This document shows positions 1-7,842 of a stretch of DNA of 64,000 nucleotides, one piece after another. The DNA is taken from positions 186,001 to 250,000 of the forward strand of contig JADJPK010000005.1 in assembly GCA_016713305.1 (NCBI GenBank), given 5' to 3'. Position numbers and translations under genes: made by a program. Below the pieces are notes generated by a model that was given only the letters and a program-made list of their open reading frames with translations, did not search any database and had not been told where the DNA came from. Within the stretch, counting starts at the first letter, position 1. Each line of letters starts with the position of its first letter. Source of the stretch: Betaproteobacteria bacterium (lineage in GTDB: Bacteria > Pseudomonadota > Gammaproteobacteria > Burkholderiales > Ga0077523).

Positions 1-478
1 CATGTGCTTCCTCCTGTTGATTTTCGTCGTGGGCGGAACGCGGATGCCGTGAGCGCCGGGCGATCGCGGTCTTCGTGTCCGGCGGCGATTCTCTTGTTCT
101 CCCACCCTCGTACGCGCCGGACAAATGCCGGAACGGAACGGGGATTCATTCACGCACATGTCATGAATCGTTCCCGTTCAGCGCGAGAATCCGACGTACT
201 TGCGCGGCCCGGCCACGGCATAGGCCCCGCCGGGCGGAATGTCTTGCTTGAACAGGGAAAACATCCTGTGTCATGGCGGGATGTCCGGGCGGGCACAACG
301 GGAGTTTCGCCCTAACGCGCGTGTGTGTGAGCTACCCATACTCCCGCGGTCGGTCCTCGGAGGGCTCGGTATTGCGGCCTGCGCGGACCACGGTGCCGTT
401 CCGCCATTCGCGCGGGCGGCACGCTCGCGGCACACGGCGTCAGCCGGGGCCGATCCAATTACACAGTGGAGGAAAAAC
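1..478. other. Intergenic flank before the PQQ dehydrogenase
   Basis: No convincing gene. The open frames here (for example 4-315 forward) lack any recognisable domain, are rich in Arg/Ser/Pro as expected from shadow translation of GC-rich DNA, and no ribosome binding site stands out. The region contains a large imperfect inverted repeat at 131-179, listed separately, and leads into the GTG start at 479. It may hold the 3' flank of a gene outside the window and the promoter of the dehydrogenase. Confidence 0.5.
131..179. promoter_or_regulatory. Large imperfect inverted repeat, possible operator
   Basis: Perfect 7-bp arms GATTCAT (143-149) and ATGAATC (163-169) flank a 13-bp spacer. Outside them lies a second, nearly matching pair: GAACGGAAC (131-139) and GTTCCCGTTC (170-179). 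The nested symmetry suggests a dimeric regulator site or an RNA hairpin. There is no T-run, so an intrinsic terminator is unlikely. It lies about 300 bp upstream of the dehydrogenase start. The function is inferred from symmetry only. Confidence 0.3.
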
Positions 479-1768
479 GTGCTCAAGAAATGTCTTCTTG
501 CGGCAGGAACCGTTGCCGCTCTCGCGGCCGCATTCCCGGCCGCCGCGCTGGACGTCAAGCTCGAGGTCGTTGCCGAAGGTCTCACTCATCCGATGACGAT
601 GGTTTCTCCGCCGGGAGACGACCGCAAGTTCATCGTGGAGCAGAGCGGCACCATCAAGATCCTCGGTGCCGACGGCAAGCTCATGGATGGCGACTTCCTC
701 AACATCAAGCACAAGTTGCCGCCTCTCAAGTGGGAATTCGACGAGGAAGGATTGCTGGGCATCGCCTTCCCGCCCGACTTCAAGAAGACCGGCAAGTTCT
801 ACATCTCCTATACGGCGCAGCTGCGCGGCGATGCGGATCTGGGCAAGCAGCTCTGGTACGCGCACACGAACGTGGTGGCCGAGATGCGCGTCTCGAAGGA
901 CGACCCCAACAAGGCGGACACGAGCTACGAACGCATCGTGCACTACATCGACTGGCCGCAGTTCAACCACAACGGCCACTGGATCGCCTTCGGTCCCGAC
1001 GGCATGCTGTACATCTCCACCGGTGACGGCGGATACGCCAACGACTGGGGTATCGGCCACAACGTGACGCTCGGCAACGGGCAGGACAAGACATCCCTGA
1101 ACGGCAAGATGCTGCGCATCGATGTGCGCGGCGAGCCCTACACCGTGCCCAAGGACAACCCCTTCGTCGGCAAGAGCGACTACGCGCCCGAGATCTGGGC
1201 CATGGGTTTCCGCAACCCCTGGCGCTGCTCCTTCGACATGGGTGGAACCCACGAACTGTTCTGCGGTGACGTCGGCCAGAACAGCTTCGAGGAGATCGAC
1301 ATCGTCAAGAAGGGCGGCAACTACGGCTGGCGCGCGATGGAAGGCACGCATTGCTTCGACTACGTCAACCCGAACAGCCATCCGGCTAGCTGCAACAAGG
1401 CCGGCATGACCGATCCGATCATCGAGTACAAGAACTGCTCGAACCCCAACTTCGCCGCCAAGGGCGACTGCGAGGGCATCTCCATCACCGGCGGCTATGT
1501 CTACCGCGGCCCGAACAAGGCCTGGGACGGCGTCTACTTCTTCGGCGACTGGAGCAAGTCGTTCATGGTGGCCGAAGGCGTGCTGTTCGCCGGCAAGCGC
1601 TCGGGCGACAAGTGGACGAAGGAAACCGTCAACGTCACGAACATTCCCGGGTTCAAGGACTTCATCCTCGGTTTCGGCCAGGACAACCAGGGTAACGTCT
1701 ATGTGATGGGAACCCGCGCCCGCGGTCCCAACGGCGAGCAGGACAAGATCTACAAGATCGTTCCCTGA
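479..1768 (+). CDS. PQQ-dependent sugar dehydrogenase family protein (periplasmic)
   Basis: A soluble quinoprotein of the glucose/sorbosone dehydrogenase family, expected to oxidise a sugar or similar polyol in the periplasm using PQQ. The product from GTG 479 has 429 residues and starts with a clear signal peptide (MLKKCLLAAGTVAALAAAFP, then an Ala-rich cleavage region). Family blocks follow in order: LLGIAFPPDF, NHNGHWIAFGPDG, STGDGG, AMGFRNPWR, GDVGQN, NYGWRAMEG and GGYVYRG, as in a six-bladed propeller. The GTG is preferred over the frame opening at 239 because GGAGG sits at 468-472 and the signal peptide begins there. A strong terminator follows at 1810, then a cytochrome c that could accept its electrons. 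The substrate cannot be read from sequence, and some relatives lack activity. Confidence 0.85.
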   Translation: MLKKCLLAAGTVAALAAAFPAAALDVKLEVVAEGLTHPMTMVSPPGDDRKFIVEQSGTIKILGADGKLMDGDFLNIKHKLPPLKWEFDEEGLLGIAFPPDFKKTGKFYISYTAQLRGDADLGKQLWYAHTNVVAEMRVSKDDPNKADTSYERIVHYIDWPQFNHNGHWIAFGPDGMLYISTGDGGYANDWGIGHNVTLGNGQDKTSLNGKMLRIDVRGEPYTVPKDNPFVGKSDYAPEIWAMGFRNPWRCSFDMGGTHELFCGDVGQNSFEEIDIVKKGGNYGWRAMEGTHCFDYVNPNSHPASCNKAGMTDPIIEYKNCSNPNFAAKGDCEGISITGGYVYRGPNKAWDGVYFFGDWSKSFMVAEGVLFAGKRSGDKWTKETVNVTNIPGFKDFILGFGQDNQGNVYVMGTRARGPNGEQDKIYKIVP

Positions 1769-1809
1769 CGATCTCCGGGGCGCCGGCAGCATCGGCGCCA
1801 TGGTTGACC

Positions 1810-1847
1810 CTCGCCGGGGCGGAACTCCCGCTCCGGCGAGTCGTTTT
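1810..1847 (+). terminator. Intrinsic terminator between dehydrogenase and cytochrome c
   Basis: A 13-bp stem (1810-1822 pairing with 1828-1840, one G-U pair) closes a 5-nt loop and is followed by TCGTTTT. The outer arms are CTCGCCGG and CCGGCGAG. It ends only about 13 nt before the ATG of the cytochrome gene, so it may act as a partial terminator or attenuator that keeps dehydrogenase mRNA above cytochrome mRNA. Confidence 0.75.
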
Positions 1848-1859
1848 GAAAGTGCCAAG

Positions 1860-2222
1860 ATGCGATACACCAAGCTGCGTCACTTCGCCGCCGGCGTCGT
1901 CCTGATGACCGGACTTGTCTCCGGCTCGCCCGCTCGGGCGGACGAGGAGGAGCCTCCGCCGTTTCCTGCGGAATTGCTGGGTCAGAAGGAGTACATCGAC
2001 ATCGGCAAGGGCGTGTTCACCCAGATATGCAAGTTCTGTCATGGCAAAAGTGCATATCCAGGAAAAGCTCCCAAGCTGAACCCCTCGCGTTACACCCCCG
2101 AATTCGTGTTCAATCGCGTGACCAACGGTTTTCGCGGTATGCCGTCCTTCAAGGAGCAGTTCACCGAGAAGGAACGCCAAGGGGTGGTCGTCTACGTCCT
2201 CAGCAAGGAATTCTCGAACTAG
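1860..2222 (+). CDS. Small class I cytochrome c (periplasmic)
   Basis: A 120-residue mono-haem cytochrome c. It has a signal peptide (about residues 1-27, ending ...SPARA), a haem-binding CKFCH motif at residues 57-61, and a likely Met axial ligand in RGMPSF near residue 94. The C-terminal helix motif (VVVYVLSKEF) is typical of class I cytochromes. The start is the ATG at 1860, because upstream codons in frame only read through the terminator hairpin. It lies 3' of the PQQ dehydrogenase and 75 nt before the ebo-type operon with no terminator between, so it may be an electron acceptor for the dehydrogenase or belong to the following operon. Confidence 0.85.
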   Translation: MRYTKLRHFAAGVVLMTGLVSGSPARADEEEPPPFPAELLGQKEYIDIGKGVFTQICKFCHGKSAYPGKAPKLNPSRYTPEFVFNRVTNGFRGMPSFKEQFTEKERQGVVVYVLSKEFSN

Positions 2223-2297
2223 CGGCGCACAGACGCTGCCGAACTCACGGAGCTCGCGTGCGCGGGAGATCGCCGCGCGGGACGAGGGGAACAGGAC

Positions 2298-3392
2298 GTG
2301 ATTGGAACATCGGAGCGCGTCGCGGTCAGGCTGCCGCACGCCGAACGGCCTCCGTCGGGAGGCCGGGATCCTCAGTCTAAGCTGCGTCACGTGGAGGCGT
2401 GCCTCGACGGTCCCGTGGAGTACGTGAAATCCACAGGACTGGATGACTATGCCTTCGTGAACGAGGCGATGGCCCCCGTGTCGCTCGCCGATGCGGACAT
2501 TGCCGCCACGCTGGGCGACAAGCGGCTGCCCACGCCTCTGATGATCGCTCCCATGACCGGGGGGACGCTCCAGGGTCTCCAGATCAATCGCACGCTGGCC
2601 GCCGCGGCTCAGCGGCACGGACTCGCCATGGGCGTCGGCAGTCAGCGCCTCGCCATCGAACAGCGCGATCTCGAACCGTTCTTCCGGGTGCGCGACGTCG
2701 CCCCCGACGTGCATCTCTTCGCGAACTTCGGTGCGGGGCAGGTCGCACGGGGCTGGGGTTCCGCGCAGGGCCGCCGCGCCGTGTCGATGATCGGCGCGGA
2801 TGCGCTGTTCATCCACTGCAACGCAGTACAGGAGGCCATCCAGGGCGGCGACCGGGATTTCCGCGATCTGGCACGCGGCCTCGCTTCCCTGTGCCGGGAT
2901 CTTGCGTCCGATGGCATTCCGGTATTCGCCCGCGAGGTGTGCTTCGGCCTGAGCGAAACATCGGCGCGCAGACTGATCGACTGCGGCGTGGCGGGGCTTG
3001 ACTGTGCGGGAGCCGGCGGAACGTCGTGGGCGAAGGTGGAAGCCTATTGCGCCCAGTCGCCGCAGCGGCGCGAACTCGGTCTGCGCTTCGGGGAGTGGGG
3101 CATTCCCACCGCCCGGTCGATCCTCAACGTCCGCTGTGCGAGCCCGGATGTGCCGCTCATCGCGTCCGGAGGCCTGCGCAACGGCATCGATGTCGCCAAG
3201 GCGTTGGCCCTGGGCGCGGATGTCGCCGCCATGGCGCGGCCCTTCCTGGTCAAGGCGACGGAGGGCGAGCAGGCTCTCGACGCATTCATCGAGGCGACGC
3301 TCACCGAATTGCGCGTGTGCATGTTCGGCGCCGGGGCGGCCGACATTCCTGGCCTGCGCGGGACGCTGGCCCGGGAAAGGAGCTTCGCGTGA
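2298..3392 (+). CDS. Type 2 isopentenyl-diphosphate isomerase homologue (FMN enzyme), first gene of the ebo-type operon
   Basis: An FMN-dependent TIM-barrel protein of the IDI-2/Fni family, whose known members interconvert isopentenyl and dimethylallyl diphosphate. The 364-residue product shows the family blocks: LMIAPMTGGT (about 81-90), MGVGSQR (111-117), HCNAVQE (173-179, the HxNxxQE substrate/metal motif), REVCFGLS (212-219), CAGAGGTSW and ASGGLRNGIDVAKALALGAD, which binds the FMN phosphate. At the N-terminus the usual RKxxH reads SKLRH (27-31), so the first Arg appears replaced; this is my own alignment. The start is GTG 2298 after AGGGGA. It overlaps the next gene by 4 nt (GTGA). IDI-2 is not one of the six core ebo genes, so it may supply or modify the prenyl donor used by the EboC prenyltransferase. 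Confidence 0.85.
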   Translation: MIGTSERVAVRLPHAERPPSGGRDPQSKLRHVEACLDGPVEYVKSTGLDDYAFVNEAMAPVSLADADIAATLGDKRLPTPLMIAPMTGGTLQGLQINRTLAAAAQRHGLAMGVGSQRLAIEQRDLEPFFRVRDVAPDVHLFANFGAGQVARGWGSAQGRRAVSMIGADALFIHCNAVQEAIQGGDRDFRDLARGLASLCRDLASDGIPVFAREVCFGLSETSARRLIDCGVAGLDCAGAGGTSWAKVEAYCAQSPQRRELGLRFGEWGIPTARSILNVRCASPDVPLIASGGLRNGIDVAKALALGADVAAMARPFLVKATEGEQALDAFIEATLTELRVCMFGAGAADIPGLRGTLARERSFA

Positions 3393-4795
3393 ACCGCACC
3401 GTCGTCCTGAACGTCGTGGGGATGACACCCGCCCTCCTGCGTCATGCGCCGCATCTGTCGCGGCTGGCGGCCGAAGGCGCCATGCGACCGTTGACGACGG
3501 TGACGCCCGCGGTCACGACCACGGTCCAGTCCACGTTCCTCACGGGCATGTTGCCGCGTGATCACGGCATCGTGGCCAATGGCTGGTACTTCCGCGACCT
3601 CTCGGAAGTCCTGCTGTGGCGTCAGAGCAATCGTCTGGTGAGCGGCGAGATGGTGTGGGACGCCGCCCGCAAGCTCGACGCGGAGTTCACCTGCGCGCAG
3701 CTCTTCTGGTGGTACAACATGTACACGAGCGCGGATTGGTCGGTGACCCCGCGTCCCATGTACCCGGCCGACGGGCGCAAGCTGCCCGACATCTACACCC
3801 AGCCGCCCGGTCTGCGCGACGAGCTGCAGGAACGTCTCGGGCAGTTTCCCCTGTTCCGCTTCTGGGGCCCCGCCGCGGACATCGTGTCGACGCGCTGGAT
3901 CGCCGAGTGTGCGCTGGATGTCCTGCAGCGGCAGCGTCCCACGCTCACGCTCGTGTACCTCCCGCATCTGGACTACAACCTTCAGCGCCTGGGACCGGAC
4001 GATCCCGCGATCGCGAAGGACGTGGCGGACGTGGACGCCCTGTGCGGACGACTGATCGCCGCCGCGCGCGGGATGGACGCGCGGGTCGTCGTCCTGTCGG
4101 AGTACGGCATCACGGCCGTCGATCGCCCCGTCCACGTCAATCGCGCGCTGCGTCAGGCCGGCCTGCTGGCCGTCCGGGAGGAACTCGGGCGCGAGCTGCT
4201 GGACGCAGGCGCCTCGCGCGCCTTCGCCCTGGCCGATCACCAGATCGCGCACATCTATGTGCGCAATCCCTCCGACATCGATGCCGTGGCCGGGATCGTC
4301 GCGGCGCTGCCCGGCGTCGAGAAGGTCCTCGATGCGGAGGGCAAGCGCGCCCTGGGACTGGATCACGAGCGCTCCGGCGAACTCGTGGCGATCGCGGACG
4401 CGCGAAGCTGGTTCACGTACTACCACTTCCTTGACGAATCGCGCGCACCGGATTTTGCGCGCACGGTCGACATCCACCGCAAGCCCGGCTACGACCCGGT
4501 GGAACTGTTCATCGATCCGCAGATCATCCTCCCCAAGCTACGCATCGCGGCGAAGCTCGCCCGCAAGGCGATCGGCATGCGCACGCTGATGGACCTGATC
4601 TCGCTCGACGCCACGCTGGTGAAAGGCTCGCACGGCCGCCCCACCGACCGTGCCGAGGACGGGCCGCTCTTCATCAGTTCCGAGGCCGCGCTGCTCGACG
4701 AAGGTCCCGTGGCGGCAACATCGGTCAAACCGCTCCTGCTGCGGCACCTGTTCGGCCGCACGGGCGATCAACCTCTCGAGAGACTCGTGGCATGA
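3389..4795 (+). CDS. eboF: Alkaline phosphatase / nucleotide pyrophosphatase family protein, EboF-like
   Basis: A 468-residue member of the type I phosphodiesterase/nucleotide pyrophosphatase (alkaline phosphatase superfamily) fold, matching the EboF component of ebo clusters. Visible features are the N-terminal LNVVGMTPALL metal site, the Thr-rich nucleophile segment TPAVTTTVQSTFLTG, LPHLDYNLQRLG for the second metal, SEYGIT and ADHQIAHIYV with a late metal-binding His. No signal peptide is evident, so it is probably cytoplasmic. The start is GTG 3389, overlapping the upstream stop (GTGA) and preceded by GAAAGGAG. It overlaps eboA by 4 nt (ATGA). The substrate is unknown; a phosphorylated or nucleotide-linked intermediate is an inference. 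Confidence 0.8.
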   Translation: MNRTVVLNVVGMTPALLRHAPHLSRLAAEGAMRPLTTVTPAVTTTVQSTFLTGMLPRDHGIVANGWYFRDLSEVLLWRQSNRLVSGEMVWDAARKLDAEFTCAQLFWWYNMYTSADWSVTPRPMYPADGRKLPDIYTQPPGLRDELQERLGQFPLFRFWGPAADIVSTRWIAECALDVLQRQRPTLTLVYLPHLDYNLQRLGPDDPAIAKDVADVDALCGRLIAAARGMDARVVVLSEYGITAVDRPVHVNRALRQAGLLAVREELGRELLDAGASRAFALADHQIAHIYVRNPSDIDAVAGIVAALPGVEKVLDAEGKRALGLDHERSGELVAIADARSWFTYYHFLDESRAPDFARTVDIHRKPGYDPVELFIDPQIILPKLRIAAKLARKAIGMRTLMDLISLDATLVKGSHGRPTDRAEDGPLFISSEAALLDEGPVAATSVKPLLLRHLFGRTGDQPLERLVA

Positions 4796-5652
4796 CACCG
4801 GAAGCGCTCCTCCACGACTGGCTGCAGGCGAGACTGGCCCCGCCTGCCGGCGCCTGGCTGTCCGGCACCGCGGCATCGGTGCGATCGTCCGCCAAGGATG
4901 GCGACCTCTATCTCGCCTTCAGTCTCGTGCCGCGCAAGTGCGGCAAGGGCGTTCTGGGGCTCATGCCCGCCGAACTTGCGGCGGCCGATGCCGCGCGGCC
5001 GGGATGGAAGCCGGCGTCCCTGACCGTCGATCAGGCGGCGCGGATCTACCTGCTGCTCGCGGCCGGTGGCGATGCCGACGCGTTCTGCCGCCGCCTCGAT
5101 CAGTTGTGCGCGACGGCGGACGTGGCCGAACTCGTGGTTCTCTACCGCGGCCTGCCCCTGTACCCCCATGCGGAGCGGCACCGGCTCCGCGCCGCGGAGG
5201 GTGTGCGCACGAACATGCGCTCGGTGTTCGAGGCGGTCGCTCACGGCAATCCCTATCCCGCAGAACAACTGGAAGAGGGCCCGTGGAACCAGCTCGTGCT
5301 GAAGGCGCTCTTCGTGGGCAGCACGCTGGACCCGATCGCCGGCCTCGACGCGCGCGCGAATGCCGCGCTGGCCCGCATGCTTTGCGACTACGCGCACGAG
5401 CGCTGGTCCGCCGGGCGGCCCGTGAGCCCGGAACTGTGGCGATGCGTGGGTCCGTTCGCCACGGGAACCATGCTGGACGATTTGCGCCGGGCGCTTGAAC
5501 AAGGCGACACGCGGCAGAAGGAAGCCGCGGCGCTGGCGCTTTCGCGCTCCCCCGACCCGGCTGCCAGCGCGTTGCTGGGCACGTATCCCTCTCTTGCCGC
5601 GCGCGTGAGCGACGGCTCGATCTCCTGGCGCTCGATCGCCGCGACCGTTTGA
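4792..5652 (+). CDS. eboA: EboA domain-containing protein
   Basis: A 286-residue helical protein that fits EboA by position, length and composition; no enzyme family is recognised. The central part (RANAALARMLCDYAHERWSA and the following PVSPELWRCVGP) is the most family-like stretch. The C-terminus reads like HEAT-type helices (RRALEQGDTRQKEAAALALS, then SPDPAASALL). The ATG overlaps the eboF stop by 4 nt, and 22 nt with a GGAG precede eboB. Its role in ebo clusters is unknown; the clusters have been linked to transfer of small metabolites toward the periplasm. The identification rests partly on its neighbours. Confidence 0.7.
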   Translation: MTPEALLHDWLQARLAPPAGAWLSGTAASVRSSAKDGDLYLAFSLVPRKCGKGVLGLMPAELAAADAARPGWKPASLTVDQAARIYLLLAAGGDADAFCRRLDQLCATADVAELVVLYRGLPLYPHAERHRLRAAEGVRTNMRSVFEAVAHGNPYPAEQLEEGPWNQLVLKALFVGSTLDPIAGLDARANAALARMLCDYAHERWSAGRPVSPELWRCVGPFATGTMLDDLRRALEQGDTRQKEAAALALSRSPDPAASALLGTYPSLAARVSDGSISWRSIAATV

Positions 5653-5674
5653 TTCCCAGATCCCGGAGACTTCC

Positions 5675-6601
5675 ATGCGATTCATCGATCCGCACATCCA
5701 CATGCAGTCTCGCACCACCGACGACTACGAGCGCATGGCGGCGGCAGGCATCGTCGCCATCATCGAGCCCGCCTTCTGGCTCGGCCAGCCGCGAACCCAG
5801 GTGGGCGCCTACATCGACTACCTGTCGGCACTGGTGGGGTGGGAGCGATTCCGCGCCTCGCAGTTCGGCATCCGCCACTACTGCACCATCGGCCTCAACA
5901 GCAAGGAAGCCAACAACGAGGCGCTGGCCGAGCAGGTGATGGAGATCCTGCCGCGCTATCTGCTGAAGGACGGCGTCGTCGCGGTGGGCGAGATCGGCTA
6001 CGACGATCAGTCGCCTGCCGAGGATCGCTTCTATCGCGCGCAACTGGCGCTGGCCGTGGAGCTGGACATGCTGGTCATGGTCCACACCCCCCATCGCGAC
6101 AAGAAGGCGGGCACGAGCCGCAGCATGGACGTGGCCATCGAGATGGGCATGAAGCCGGAGCGGGTGATCATCGATCACAACAACGAGGAAACGGTGCGCG
6201 AGGTTCTGGACCGGGGCTTCTGGGCCGGCTTCACGCTCTATCCGAACACCAAGATGGGCAGCGAACGCATGGTGGAGATCGCCCGTCAGTACGGTCCCGA
6301 GCGCATCTTCATCGATTCCAGCGCGGACTGGGGCATTTCCGATCCCCTGGCCGTGCCGAAGACCGCGCGCCTCATGCTCGACCGGGGCATTCCGGCGGCG
6401 CACGTCGAGGCCATCTGCTACGGCAATGCACTGCGTGCCTACGAGCAGAGCGGCCAGATGAAAGAGTCGGACTGGAGCGGCGGACCGGTCATGGACCAGT
6501 CGACCATGTTCGAAGGGAACTCCGTGCTGCGTGGCCAGGCGCCGCGCGTCGGATCGCTCGCGCCGGTCGGCATCGGGAACGAAGAGGTGCTGATCAAGTG
6601 A
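5675..6601 (+). CDS. eboB: TatD-family metal-dependent hydrolase, EboB-like
   Basis: A 308-residue amidohydrolase-superfamily protein with the TatD metal-binding set: DPHIHM (HxH, residues 5-10), GEIGYD (Glu), VHTPH, IDHNN and DSSADWG (Asp). It matches the TatD-like hydrolase of ebo clusters. No signal peptide is seen, so it is predicted cytosolic. It begins 22 nt after eboA with a GGAG ribosome site and overlaps eboD by 4 nt (GTGA). TatD proteins are often nucleases, but in this setting a small-molecule hydrolase is equally possible. The substrate is unknown. Confidence 0.82.
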   Translation: MRFIDPHIHMQSRTTDDYERMAAAGIVAIIEPAFWLGQPRTQVGAYIDYLSALVGWERFRASQFGIRHYCTIGLNSKEANNEALAEQVMEILPRYLLKDGVVAVGEIGYDDQSPAEDRFYRAQLALAVELDMLVMVHTPHRDKKAGTSRSMDVAIEMGMKPERVIIDHNNEETVREVLDRGFWAGFTLYPNTKMGSERMVEIARQYGPERIFIDSSADWGISDPLAVPKTARLMLDRGIPAAHVEAICYGNALRAYEQSGQMKESDWSGGPVMDQSTMFEGNSVLRGQAPRVGSLAPVGIGNEEVLIK

Positions 6602-7842
6602 CGGCACCGACGCATTCGGAACGGCAAGCGTCTTCGGCCGGCCCCGCCGCGGTCGCGACGGCCGGCGCGCCGCGCGAAGCCGTCTACCTTCAGCGGTTTG
6701 CCGTCAGCTACGAGTACCCGGTCTACTTCACCGAACGGCTGTTCGACCGGAGCAATCCGGTCTTCCTGCAGACGATCACCCGGCAGGAAGCGGGGAAGCG
6801 GCACCGCTTCGTGGCATACATCGAATCGAACGTCGCTGCGAGCTGGCCGACCCTGCAGCACGACATCGCGGCCTACGCCGAGGCGCACTCGGACAGCATG
6901 CAGCTCGTCGCCCGTCCCGAGATCATCGCCGGCGGCGAGCAGGTCAAGAACAACCCCGAACTGGTCGCGCAGCTGCAGCGCCAGCTGACCGAGATGGGCA
7001 TCGACCGCCATTCGTTCGTCGTTGCCATCGGCGGTGGCGCATTCCTGGACATGATGGGATTCGTCGCCGCCACCACCCATCGCGGACTGCGGCACATCCG
7101 CGTGCCCACCACCGTGCTCGCGCAGAACGACTCGGGCGTCGGAGTGAAGAATGGTGTCAACGCCTTCGGCATCAAGAATCTCGTCGGCGCGTTCGCGCCG
7201 CCCTTCGCCGTGCTGAACGACCTGGAATTCCTGCGCACGCTGCAGCCGCGCGATCGCATCGCCGGCGTGGCCGAGGCCGTGAAGGTGGCGCTCATCCGCG
7301 ACCGGCAGTTCTTCGAATGGCTGGAGGCGAACGCGGCAGCACTGCAGGCATGCGAGCCCGACGCGACTTCCTACATGATCCGGCGCTGCGCGGAGCTGCA
7401 CATGCGCCAGATCGCTCACGGAGGCGACCCCTTCGAGCGGGGCAGCGCGCGCCCGCTGGACTACGGCCACTGGGCCGCTCACAAGCTCGAGGCGCTCACC
7501 GCGCACGAACTGCGTCACGGCGAAGCGGTCGCGATCGGCCTCGCGCTGGACACGCGCTATTCCGTCCAGACGGGCATGCTCCAGCGCGGCGCAGAAGACC
7601 GCGTCCACCGCCTGCTGAAGAGCCTGGGGTTCTTCCTGTGGCATGCGGCCATGGAGACGCGGACCACGGCGGGCGAATGGAGCCTGCTGCGAGGTCTGGA
7701 GGAGTTCCGGGAGCATCTTGGCGGCGAACTCACCATCACGCTGCTGCGCGACATCGGCGTGGGAGAGGAAGTCCATCACATGGATGCCGACGAGATCCTC
7801 CAGGCCATGGCCTGGCTGCGCCGGCGCGAGACAGGGCGATGA
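6598..7842 (+). CDS. eboD: 3-dehydroquinate synthase-like sugar phosphate cyclase, EboD-like
   Basis: A 414-residue member of the dehydroquinate synthase (sugar phosphate cyclase) superfamily. The NAD-binding block GGGAFLDMMGF is followed by VPTTVLAQNDSGVGVKN, and the likely zinc ligands are Glu in AGVAEAVKVALIRD, His in DYGHWAAHKLE and His in LRHGEAVAIG. All three are present, so it looks catalytically competent. It is longer at the N-terminus than housekeeping AroB, and its place inside the ebo operon argues against a shikimate role. The start is GTG 6598 (GTGA overlap with eboB), and it overlaps eboE by 4 nt. The substrate is unknown. Confidence 0.82.
   Translation: MTAPTHSERQASSAGPAAVATAGAPREAVYLQRFAVSYEYPVYFTERLFDRSNPVFLQTITRQEAGKRHRFVAYIESNVAASWPTLQHDIAAYAEAHSDSMQLVARPEIIAGGEQVKNNPELVAQLQRQLTEMGIDRHSFVVAIGGGAFLDMMGFVAATTHRGLRHIRVPTTVLAQNDSGVGVKNGVNAFGIKNLVGAFAPPFAVLNDLEFLRTLQPRDRIAGVAEAVKVALIRDRQFFEWLEANAAALQACEPDATSYMIRRCAELHMRQIAHGGDPFERGSARPLDYGHWAAHKLEALTAHELRHGEAVAIGLALDTRYSVQTGMLQRGAEDRVHRLLKSLGFFLWHAAMETRTTAGEWSLLRGLEEFREHLGGELTITLLRDIGVGEEVHHMDADEILQAMAWLRRRETGR

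Noticed and set aside
4..315. Forward frame at the left edge
   Set aside because: Arg/Ser-rich with no recognisable motif or ribosome site, so not reported as a gene.
440..1873. Minus-strand open frame across the PQQ dehydrogenase
   Set aside because: No domain or signal, and Val/Ala/Gly-rich composition typical of antisense translation. The forward gene has a clear signal peptide and family motifs.
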